Shown: piece by piece, positions 54,907-64,000 of the stretch
Numbering within the stretch: position 1 is the stretch's first letter
Layout: each line of letters begins with the position of its first letter
Made by a program: the position numbers and the translations under genes
The notes under the pieces: generated by a model
What the model was told of the DNA's origin: nothing
Database searches by the model: none
The model's input: only the letters and a program-made list of their open reading frames with translations
Assembly (NCBI GenBank): GCA_023678885.1
Contig: CM043013.1
Span: forward strand, 20,740,791 to 20,804,790
Direction of reading: 5' to 3'
Source of the DNA: Pogostemon cablin
Lineage: Eukaryota; Streptophyta; Magnoliopsida; Lamiales; Lamiaceae
Length of the DNA stretch: 64,000 nt

Positions 54907-56837
54907 TGATGCGCGTTTTCTTTGCACGCAAAATTAATCCCCAAGTATTAAGGATATCAATTGCAGCTTAAGCAAGCGACCAAGTGAATATCGAACCCAA
55001 AGGACGGCGTATTATCAATTTAATTATTATCTAAATTAATTAAGACAAGTTGGCAATTAAGTTTGAGGTTTAGGATGATTAAACTAATAAACAAGTAATT
55101 AAAATAACAAATAAAATAAATATCACTTGAAGAATACGAAAGTAGATCAAGTAGGAGAATAGATAGCTCTAGGATAATCCAGTTTCACTACTTAACTTCT
55201 CTTCCATATATCAATGTCCGACTCTGCCTTGTGGAATATGGACGCATCACTAAACCATGCATATCTACTCTATAGACACAAGTAAACATACGTGTAACAC
55301 GTGTGAATAACCTCGGAGCAAGAGACGTAATTTTACCCCCCTTTCTAGGTACTATCAGTATCAATTATTTCCCCCTAGGATTGGTACTCTAACCCGATAT
55401 GATCTCCCTTTATAGGCACTATAAAATTACCCTTTTTATCCTACTTAGTAACCCGAATTCAATTCAATTAATAAGTATTCATATATGATAGTTCTAATGA
55501 AGCTTCGGAGTCCCCTCACTTAGAATCATAACATGGAATCCTGCTCAGCAGTGAACGCACTCAATCAATAACCAAGATATGTATTCAGACTCTACATAAC
55601 AGTTAATGATGCACAAAAAGACCGTGAGTATGGATTAAAAAGACACAATCATATATAAAATAAATCCACAAGTAGTGTTGTATGGAGTGTACACATGGAA
55701 GTTCAATTAACTAGATAAAACCTTCACAACCCTAGTTCTACCAAAAAGGCTCTAGCCCATGATGTTGCGAAGAACAATCATGGGTGTTGGATAGATCTTA
55801 CCCGGATGTCCGGAAAATATAAGATAAATTAAGAAACGAATAAACCCTAGATGTGGCGTCATCGCGTCCTTCTCGCTCTTGAATTCTCCTCTTAGTTCTC
55901 CCCTTGATTCCACAAACGAATCTTCAAAGTGATAGATGGATGGAGAAAAGGATGATGGTTGGGGGGTGATCCCCCTTGTGGGGTGTTGTATGTTGTGGCC
56001 TCTCTTCTCCTCTCTTGTATTGTGTTGTGTCCCTCCTTTTTTCGGGGCTGTATAGACCTCCTTTTATACTTGTAATCACGTCTCCTAGGCTTGGAATGGG
56101 CTTTTTAAGTGATCACACGCGTTTAGGCTTCGAAAATATGGATTTGGTAAGTTTTCGCACGATGGTTCGACCTCAGCAAATAGGTCGAACCATTGACCTC
56201 AGGTCGAACCACAGGTCGAACTCACCTACTGGAAGTCCCAGGTGCATGGTTCGACCTCGGTTCGACCTCAAGCAGGTCGAACCGATTTGCGCAGTCTCTC
56301 CGTTTCGCATATAACTTTCACATTCGACCTCCGAATTGAGTAATTTTTGCGCTCACATGATCTTCTCTTTCTTGGATTTCTATCCATATAAAGAAATCAC
56401 AAAAACTCCAAGAATTGAATATGTAACAGGCCATGGAAAGTAGCACTGCAATTCTGTTCGGCACAGCTCGCGCGGCGTCACCACTTTGCTCATAACTTCC
56501 TCGTTCGGACTTCAATGATGGTGTTCTTTACGCCAAAACGACCCTCTCTTCAGTGGCTTTCTAACCATATATCACACCAACAGTTTTGAGCTCCACAATA
56601 ATACAGAATAATTATAAAAGTTGGATGTGCGTTTTCAGCATTCTTGCACAAATTGCACCTTTTCTCCAACTTTGCACTTTTTCATCCTTTTTCCACCTAA
56701 AACACAATAAAACACCTCAAGTGCACATGATTCTCACATATATAGAATATAAGACACTTGTGCTCATATAAGACTACAATATCAATCAAAAAGGTGTTAA
56801 ATTAGATATTAAAACACGCTTATTTTTACTCTCATCA
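54907..56837 (-). repeat. 5' LTR of Athila-like element E2
   Basis: 1931 bp, highly similar to 46548-48479 with scattered substitutions. It contains the same two hairpins (56164-56191 and 56259-56283). Confidence 0.95.
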
Positions 56838-57097
56838 TGGGACAATCAAAATAGAAAAAAGACCCTCTTTAAATGGGATGGAGAGAGTAATTTAACTATC
56901 AATAAGCACATTTTGCCTATATAACAATATTAATTATACTGTGCACCCGAGTGCACCTTAAGTTAGGGTGCACCCACTTTAAAAAAACGTATACAAATTT
57001 AAACAAAAACATATTCAATTATAAATAAAAATATATACAATTTAATTGTTAGTTTTTTTAATAAAAATTTTGTATAAAAAATATACAATTATTAAAA

Positions 57098-58540
57098 GGC
57101 AAAGATTTGTGTGAGACCGTCTCACGTAAGGGCTTACGTGAGACGACCAGAAAGTGATAACTTCTATGAAGGAAAGTGATAATAAATTAATAAAAAGTGA
57201 TAATGCTCTTTTATGAACAATTTATAATATAAAAGGTTATTGCACCAAAAGTCCTGACCTTTTCGCAAATTTCAAATTAGTCCAAAATTTTCAATATTTA
57301 CAAATAAGTTTTTGATCTTTAATCCTTTTTTCAAATCAAGCCACCGGGCAGCGGGAGCCCTACCCGGTGCTGACGTGTCCATCTCTCTTCCACATCACCT
57401 TCCACGTGTACAAATCGACGTCATCTCAGTCTTTCACCTGTCGAAAAGTTAATTACATGAAAAGTCCCAATCTTTCCGCCGATTGCGAATTAGTCCAAAC
57501 TTTTGAATATTTTACAAATAAGTACCAAACTTTAGCCCGTATTGCAAATTGAACCACCAGGCAGCTGGAGGTCTGTCCGGACGCTGCCGTGTCATTGTAT
57601 AGGCCAAATCACTCTATATTTGTTAACAACATGGCTTCGTTTGATTTTTTAAATTAAAATTTAATGTATATCCAAAAGAATATCCTTATATATCACACAT
57701 TAACATTATCTATCAAAATCCACCATGTGTGAGGGATTGTGGAAGACAACTTCTGAATTTTGATTAGATGATCCATATGATAATTGTTGTTTCTATTATA
57801 ACAATTAGAGAGCAGAAAAAGGTTTTGGAGACAAGAATAGTGATTAATCGGCTCCTTCAATTTTATGGCTGATCTGTTCTTGGCTTTAACCATGCAGAAG
57901 TACATTGTCGGATTTTCTTTCTCCATCTACTGCCGTGATTCATATTTTGATTGAATAATATTAGTGTGTGATATATGAGATTTTTTTTTTGGAAATTTTG
58001 ATAAAAAAAATTAAAACAATGTCCTTTTGTTAACTAGTGTAGAGTAACTTGGCATATACAGTTACACGTCAGCGTCCGAGCAGCCCTCCACTTGGTGGTT
58101 CTAGTTAAAATACGGGCTTAAAGTCAGGTACTTATTTGCAAAATATCCAAAAATTTGGACTAATTCGCAATTGGCTAAAAGGTTGAGACTTTTCATGCAA
58201 ATAACTTTTTGACATGTGGAAGGTTGAAACGACGTCGTTTTGTACATATGGAAGGTGAAGTAGAAGCGAGATGGACACGTCAGCACCGGACAGGCCTCCC
58301 GCTGCCCGATGGCTTGATTTAAAAAAGGGTTAAAGATCGAGAATTATTTGTAAATATTGAAAAGTTTGGACTAATTTGAAATTAGCGAAAATGTCAGGAC
58401 TTTTGGCGCAATTAACCCTATTATAAATAAAAGTGATAACATTTTATAGCGAAAATGATAATGATTTATAGCGAAAGTGATAACTATTTTAAAATGTGAA
58501 AAATGGTCTCACGTGTGACGGTCTCACGCAAGACCTACCC
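57098..58540. mobile_element. Mutator-like MITE with a nested inverted-repeat element
   Basis: Ends GGCAAAGATTTGTGTGAGAC and (inverted) GGGTAGGTCTTGCGTGAGAC share GTGAGACCGTC. The 9-bp TSD is TTATTAAAA (57089-57097) / TTATTAATA (58541-58549). Subterminal GTGATAA words occur on both sides. The middle is filled by another element. Confidence 0.72.
57235..58418. mobile_element. Nested element with about 350-bp inverted repeats
   Basis: GCACCAAAAGTCCTGACC at the left mirrors GGTTTTGGCGC-type sequence at the right (GTCAGGACTTTTGGCGC). The arms pair over about 57240-57600 and 58050-58415, including GACGTGTCCATCTC against GAGATGGACACGTC. The inner region holds its own inverted pair (TATATCACACATTAACATTA at about 57690 and its inverse at about 57957). 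No recognisable protein. The long arms suggest a MULE-type non-autonomous element. The TSD is not clear. Confidence 0.65.
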
Positions 58541-58549
58541 TTATTAATA

Positions 58550-59367
58550 AACATGTATACGCTATTGAATACAAAATTATACACATATGGATGTTAGTTT
58601 TTTTAATGAAAAATTTAGTGTGAAAAAAGTATACAAATATTAAGAAACACATATACAAAATAGAATAATATGTATACAAAATAGAATAAAAAGTTATACA
58701 CCTATGAGTTCACCTTTGCACCTAAGTACACCTAATATCAACCCATATAACAATTATATTTTAACATGTCTCACCAATCTTCTCATAATAGACGTCGTGT
58801 TTAATTTAATAGCCAATTAATTTCACTCGTCTTTACTCTTTCCCAAGAAAATCATTATTTGTAACATTTTTTCCAAGAAAGTCATTATTGTCAAACACAC
58901 CTAACATATTGGGAAATTTTTTTAATATGAATTTTACAGTTGAAAATTAGTATCGACACTTTTATTTTGAAATTATTAATTATACCAAATATATACTTTT
59001 TTGACACTATTACCCTTCAACATTAACTTTAAACCCTAATAAATCTTGCCGTTGAACCGCTGCCGCCGGCCACTCCTTTGGTAGAATTGATAAAATACAA
59101 TGAGGAGTATTTTTGTACAAAAAGTGATTAAATGAGTAAAAAAGATAATAGGTAGTATTAAATTTTCTCTCTTCATGTTGGGTATTTTTAGCTATTGACA
59201 CTAACATATTTTACGCTTTATTTAATTAAAAAAACTAAAAAAAGCCTAAAGAAATAATAAAATGATTTATAAAATAACTTTTCCTAAATAAGTCTTTTAT
59301 AAATAAAAACATCTTTAACCCTATTAAAAAAAAGGTGAAAATAGTAACTAAAGTTGCACAAAATTAA
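58550..59367. other. AT-rich intergenic stretch
   Basis: No gene or clear element. Words such as GTATACAAA and ACACCTATGAG at 58550-58740 recur in the flank at 56940-57090 (GTGCACC...TATACAATT), suggesting remains of one older element around the nested pair. Confidence 0.45.
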
Positions 59368-59501
59368 GGATAATTCTTGAGTGACCCGTAGTCACCCATG
59401 ACCCTCTTACATGAGAGGGTGAGGCCTCTCACATGAGGGGTGTGGCCCCCACCCCCTCATGTGAGAGGGTCATGGGTGACCACGGATCACCCAAGTGATC
59501 C
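59368..59501. mobile_element. GC-rich fold-back MITE
   Basis: A 134-bp near-perfect inverted repeat: GTCACCCATGACCCTC (59391-59406) pairs with GAGGGTCATGGGTGAC (59465-59480). The outer ends GGATAATTCTTGAGTGA and (inverted) GGATCACTTGGGTGA also pair. ACATGAGAGGG/CCCTCATGT words inside give alternative stems. Confidence 0.8.
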
Positions 59502-59762
59502 TCCAAAATTAATGAAGTTTATGAACATTTAAGAAGGATTGGAAGTTCTATAATTATGAGCAATGTTAGGTATAATTAGTAAAGTAAATAAACAAAAGAA
59601 GACATTGTTAATTAAATGATGTACCCCACTAGGGGTTACACGCGAGGCAAATTGAAAGATGTGATTCAAATAATTTATAAAGAAGATTTATTGATGGACG
59701 GTCAAATCCATATAAAAGTTAGGATTCAAACATCACCTTTGTAGGGCAAAGACTTATGAGAC

Positions 59763-61104
59763 TAGGTGTGGAAAAAACTTGCATATCGAAAATATTAATA
59801 CTGTACCGATACTATAACGAAATTTTCAGTATGGATTTTTCCATAACGATACGATACCGAAATTTCGATATGCCGAAAATTGGTATACCAAAATTTTGGT
59901 AAAATTTAATTCCACATCGATATCATACCAATATTTACACAATACCGATTTTTTTGATAAATACTGATTTATACTGAAAATTTGACATACCGCTACATAT
60001 CAAAAAATTGGTATACCGATCAATATACCGAGTCATACAAATTTTTTAATTAAAATAATATAATAAAAATAAAAATAAAATATTTAACACATTTTATATT
60101 TGGATATGATAATTATTTAAATAATATTTATATTAACTACTAATTTATTAAAAAATATATGCACATAATTTTTTTTATATTATAACATATTATTATCTAT
60201 AATTTTCTATAAGTATTAAAGTTTATTTTTATATTTAAAAAAAATAAATGTGATGCATAATTGCACATATATAATTTTTATATTTTATTATAAGATAAAA
60301 ATGTATTTAAATAGAATTTTAAACTAAATATATAAATCATTTGTTCTTAAAGTTATTATAAAAATTATAATAATAAGAAATGTACTAAAAGATGTATTAT
60401 ATATGACAAAAACTTGTGAGCCTCAAGACATACCGTGCGCCCATATCTTTTAGTCCTTTTAGTATTAAATTGTATACCCGTTAAGTGTATTAAATTGTGT
60501 ACCCGTGAACACAAGAGACCAACTCATTATATATAATTAAAATTTTAAAAAAATAAATATAAATTTTTTTGGTATTCACGGTACAGTATACCGATACCGA
60601 ATATCGAAATACCGAAATACAGAAATTTCTTTCGGTATATTGATATACCTAAAATTTTAGAACATGTTACTAATATCGTATCGAAATTTTCGATACAGCA
60701 ATCATACTGTACCGAAAATTTTGATATACCTAAAATATACTCCCTCGGTCCAAGGAATACTTTAGCGTATTCTCTGGCACAGAGTTTAAGAAAAGTAATT
60801 TTTTGTTAGTATGATGTAAGAAAGAGTGGGGTATTTTGGGTAATTGGGTAAAATAAAGTGTATGATATAGTTGACTTTGACTAGATTGTGTGTAAAAAGA
60901 ATGTGACATTTTTGTAATATTGTAATATTGTAAGATTATTGATATTCTGTAATGTTTCCATTTTTAGGGGGTGAAAGTATTCTTAGAATTGACTATAATG
61001 GAAAGTGCGAATGTATTCTTGGGACGGAGGGAGTAATATTTTTCAGTAATTTTCGATACGACAAGTTCGGTATACCGAATTTTCGGTATTTTTTTCCATC
61101 CCTA
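59763..61104. mobile_element. hAT-type non-autonomous element
   Basis: Ends TAGGTGTGGAAAAAA and (inverted) TAGGGATGGAAAAAA. The 8-bp TSD is TATGAGAC (59755-59762) / TGTGAGAC (61105-61112). The interior is full of GGTATACCGA and CCGAAAATT subterminal words, contains a Stowaway (60740-61033), and has remains of the CGTGCGCC MITE family at 60400-60540. The target itself is another copy of the GTGAGACCGTCTCA element seen at 57098. Confidence 0.85.
60740..61033. mobile_element. Stowaway MITE nested in the hAT element
   Basis: TA|CTCCCTCGGTCCAAGGAATA...GTATTCTTGGGACGGAGGGAG|TA. The termini pair over about 20 bp. Confidence 0.93.
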
Positions 61105-61165
61105 TGTGAGACCGTCTCATGTAAGGGCTTACGTGAGTGATACTGATTAAAAGCGATAACTTCTA

Positions 61166-61345
61166 CTCCCCCCATCCCATAACAAGGAGTGCATTTTGTC
61201 ATTTTCGTCCGTTTCAACACAAGAGGTGCATTTTCCTTTTTAGCAAATGGGACCCCACACAAAATAATTAATATATCTCCATGGGACCCCACACAAAACA
61301 ATTAATATATCTCCATGGGACTCACATACTATACTAATACACTAA
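61166..61345. mobile_element. Truncated Stowaway-like MITE
   Basis: TA|CTCCCCCCATCCCATAAC starts the element. A 35-bp tandem duplication (CTCCATGGGACCCCACACAA and following) lies inside. No matching right terminus was found. Confidence 0.6.
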
Positions 61346-61598
61346 TATTTTAACCCGTGCGTTGCACGGGAAGATGTTATGAAAATAATATTTTTATTTT
61401 CTGTAAATTTAAAAAAAATTATTGCATGTTAATTGTTTTGTGCAACTGTGTATATTAAAAATGAATTAAATATCCATGCATTGCACGGGATTATAGGTTA
61501 TCACAATACTATTCGTATTTTATTTAATTTAAGATTTTAGAATTATACCTGAATATAATTATTAATTGTTATTTGAAACTTTGAGGTTGTGATATATA
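61346..61598. other. Intergenic DNA with a CCCGTGCGTTGCACGGG palindrome
   Basis: The imperfect palindrome at about 61354-61370 and a related ATGCATTGCACGGG at about 61477-61490 stand out in AT-rich DNA. The words recur in plant repeats, but I cannot name the family. Confidence 0.5.
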
Positions 61599-61802
61599 CT
61601 CTCTCTGTCCTTCAGCAATGATCTCATTTTGCCATTTTGAGCGTCCACCCCAAAGCGTCTCAATTTCCTTTTTGAACATATGATACCCACACATCACTAA
61701 CATCATTAACACAACTACTCAATATAAATACATATTAAATAACAATATTTCTTAATATACGTGCACAAAATAAATGACAACCTTGCAAGTAGACAAAGGG
61801 TG
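61599..61802. mobile_element. Stowaway-like MITE
   Basis: TA|CTCTCTCTGTCCTTCAGC at the left and AAGTAGACAAAGGGTG|TA at the right, with the interior family words CATTTTGAGCGTCC and ACACATCACTAACA. Confidence 0.65.
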
Positions 61803-62442
61803 TACAATTTTTTAATGATTCAAAAACTGATTTAACAACACAACTTATTTTTATTGATTCCAAAACTAATTCTATATAATAAAACTTTGTTAGAAAAAAT
61901 GTACTTTTACATCATGTCATATTCTCTTAACAAAACAAATTCAAAGATGCATTACTTTTTTACCTTGTACATCATCACTTCTAATTTGTAAGCAGATAAA
62001 ATTACCTTTTTAACTGTACTGTGCATTTACATGGTAGAAAATATAATACAAATATTTATTTTTAAATTGATATTTTTATGTTAATCATTTTTAAAAAAAT
62101 TGTAGAGAATATACCAAACCAAATAAAATCTCAGCCTACTGCTTTCACCATCTTTAGAAAACTTCTCTATTTTAGAAGTACTTAAATATATACCTATCTC
62201 ACGCCGGCATCAAGACATTTATAATATGAAACATAATCGAATAAAACCTGCCATATGAGTAATCTCTAGACACAATCTTTCAAACTTATAACATAAATGA
62301 GATTTCCAAATTTCGAATCCTAACTTTTAAAGGTCATCACCCCCTAAATACTTTTAAGTTGATGGTAAATAATATATGAGTAATCCCATATGAGAAACTT
62401 TTCTACAACTCTCCTATACAGTTCTAAGACAGAGATTTATAT

Positions 62443-63345
62443 AGCATACTTTCAAGTTATAAGCTGTAGATAACCAATTGCAAAACTGCATTAAAAAAAA
62501 TACAAACAACATAATTTTGAGATAAAAATGCAAAAAAGAACAACAAAAAACCCACCATCCAAAACCTACCATCATGTCCAATATAATTCTACATTTACTC
62601 TTTCCCCTAATTCAAAACATGTACACAACCCGTAAAAATAAAAAAAACTATGTTTAAGATATAACAATTATCATTGCATACTAAAAACTAATTCAAATAA
62701 AATTGACTAATCAATATCTCAAGTAAATTCTTTTTATTCCACGACAACATCATTAATCCAATGAATGCAGATGGGAAAGAAGGCTTTTGAAAATTAAGAA
62801 GATGGAGGAAGGGGAAAAAAAGGTGTTAGTAAATCAAGAACGCAATAATGTTCGGGTGATCTGAATCATATTATACAGGAATTGCAATAATATGGTTTTA
62901 TATTGCATACTTTCAAGTTATAAGCTGTAGATAACCAATTGTAAAACTACATTAAAAAAAATCACAAACATAAGTTTGAGATAAAAATGCAAAAAAAGAA
63001 TAACAAAAAATCCACCATCCAAAACCTACCATCATGTCCAATATAATTCTACATTTACCCTTTCCCCCAATTCAAAACATGTACATACCCTTAAAAAAAA
63101 CCCTATGTTTAAGACATAACAATTATCAGTGCATACTAAAAACTAATTCAAATAAAATTAACTAATCAAAATCACAAGTAAATTCTTTTTATTCCAGATA
63201 AACATCATTAATCTAATGAATGCAGATGGGGAAGAAGGCTTTTAAAAAATGAGAAGATGGAGGAAGGGGAAAAAAGATATTAGTAAATCAAGAACGCAAT
63301 AATGTTCGGGTGATCTGCATCACATTATACAGGAATTACATTAAA
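62443..63345. repeat. Tandem duplication, unit about 460 bp
   Basis: GCATACTTTCAAGTTATAAG starts each copy (about 62444 and 62906). The copies remain alike through CAAGAACGCAATAATGTTCG near their ends, with small indels and substitutions. No coding frame. Confidence 0.9.
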
Positions 63346-64000
63346 AAAAATAATGAAGATCACCCAGTGTTAGTCAATAAAACATGCGATAAAAAGATAA
63401 TTTGTAAACAAAAAATTGATGCAAAATAATGAGTGTAAGTGGCAGGCGTGTATGAGCACATGTATGCAAGTGAAGTGGGAGTTCACATATGTATTCGACA
63501 TTGTGATGTCTCCATAAGAGAATTTTTCGTTCTCTTTCTATTCTTCTTATTTTTTTCTCTCATTTCTGTTTCCATTGACTTCAAGCGTGCACGGACAATT
63601 CCCTCTCGTTTATGTTTCATTGTCTGCAAGCGTGCACGGACAATTCCTCAAGCAAACAAAGTAAATAGGACTACAAAATTCAATATAATAGAAACATAGT
63701 AGACCTGAAGAAATATAATTAAGCATCAATTCATAAATTAAATTTTAAACTCACAAACCCCACTAACTTAAATTTCCTGAATATGTAACTACTAACGTAC
63801 TGAATATCTTTAAAAAAAAATAGAGCACCCGATACTAATGTACTGAATCAAGGAGTTAAAATTTGACGGACTACTTACAACATGTCCCATTGTATCACGC
63901 CATCATCGTATGGGAGACAAACCAAACCTCATCCTACTACTTTCTTTCACCATCTTCAGAAAACTTCTATATTTTAGGAGGACTCAGGTATGTACACATC
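63346..64000. other. Gene-free right edge
   Basis: An AT-rich stretch with an 18-bp duplicated word AGCGTGCACGGACAATTC (63583 and 63631). The final 100 bases (TTTCACCATCTTCAGAAAAC and onward) resemble 62145-62190, so the repeat structure may continue past the window. No supported gene. Confidence 0.5.

Larger units (their letters stand above)
46548..56837 (-). mobile_element. Athila-like Ty3/gypsy element, complete ends, gag-protease only (E2)
   Basis: LTRs of 1932 and 1931 bp bound 10,290 bp. A perfect TSD TGGGA lies at 46543-46547 and 56838-56842. On the minus strand the order is 5' LTR, tRNA-Asp PBS, gag, a repetitive spacer, aspartic protease (interrupted by a solo LTR), noncoding DNA, and a polypurine tract next to the 3' LTR. 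No reverse transcriptase, RNase H or integrase motif was recognised anywhere in the 6.4-kb interior. It must have depended on a relative for transposition. Confidence 0.93.
46367..56887. mobile_element. Stowaway MITE split by the Athila-like element
   Basis: The left half (46367-46547) starts TA|CTCCCTCTGTCCCGTC. The right half (56838-56887) ends GGGATGGAGAGAG|TA. The halves rejoin across the TGGGA TSD to give a MITE of about 225 bp with paired AGAGGG/CCCTCT termini. Confidence 0.88.

Overview
This window is nuclear DNA of a flowering plant, most likely a eudicot. The evidence is spliced genes with plant-specific products (a type-C heterotrimeric G-protein gamma subunit and an SBT1.8-like subtilase), AT-rich introns, many Stowaway-type MITEs, and plant LTR-retrotransposon lineages (Athila, Tat and copia). 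The species cannot be fixed from the sequence. Only two genes look intact. They lie tail to tail in the middle-left of the window and nearly everything else is transposable-element DNA.

Layout. 1-20394 is a stack of nested elements. A Tat-lineage Ty3/gypsy element on the + strand (pol/integrase remnant, an antisense accessory ORF, and a 3' LTR ending at 20394) is split by an Athila-like element on the - strand (its LTR ends at 5308) and by a complete copia element (9019-16972, 5-bp TSD). The Athila-like gag is broken by a hAT element ending at 2185. That hAT element is broken by another copia LTR (1-372). 20395-29400 is the genic island: an upstream region carrying a 178-bp tandem duplication, the five-exon G-gamma gene (21453-24267, +), and the two-exon subtilase gene (24545-29138, -) with a 2.3-kb intron.

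29400-45560 holds MITEs, a tRNA-derived SINE, and a tandem segmental duplication (unit A about 30036-38719, unit B about 38720-45558). The two units share old insertions, but each also has private insertions for which the other unit preserves the empty site. Private to unit A are a hAT MITE, a 4-kb block with expansin and MADS-box gene fragments (the expansin fragment split by a short copia-type element), and a long fold-back element. Private to unit B are a Stowaway, a Mutator-like MITE, a hAT element, a LINE 3' end and a CACTA-type MITE.

46367-56887 is a Stowaway MITE split by a complete 10.3-kb Athila-like element (46548-56837, TSD TGGGA). That element keeps gag and protease but shows no reverse transcriptase or integrase, and a solo LTR (TSD CTGTG) interrupts its protease reading frame. 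56890-64000 is AT-rich and gene-free, with Mutator-like and hAT MITEs, a GC-rich fold-back element and a 460-bp tandem duplication.

Most unusual signal: the Athila-like LTRs, the solo LTR and the gag-protease spacer all carry the same small palindromic hairpin module (GGTTCGACCTG, short loop, CAGGTCGAACC). In the spacer it recurs inside a six-copy repeat of about 28-31 codons.
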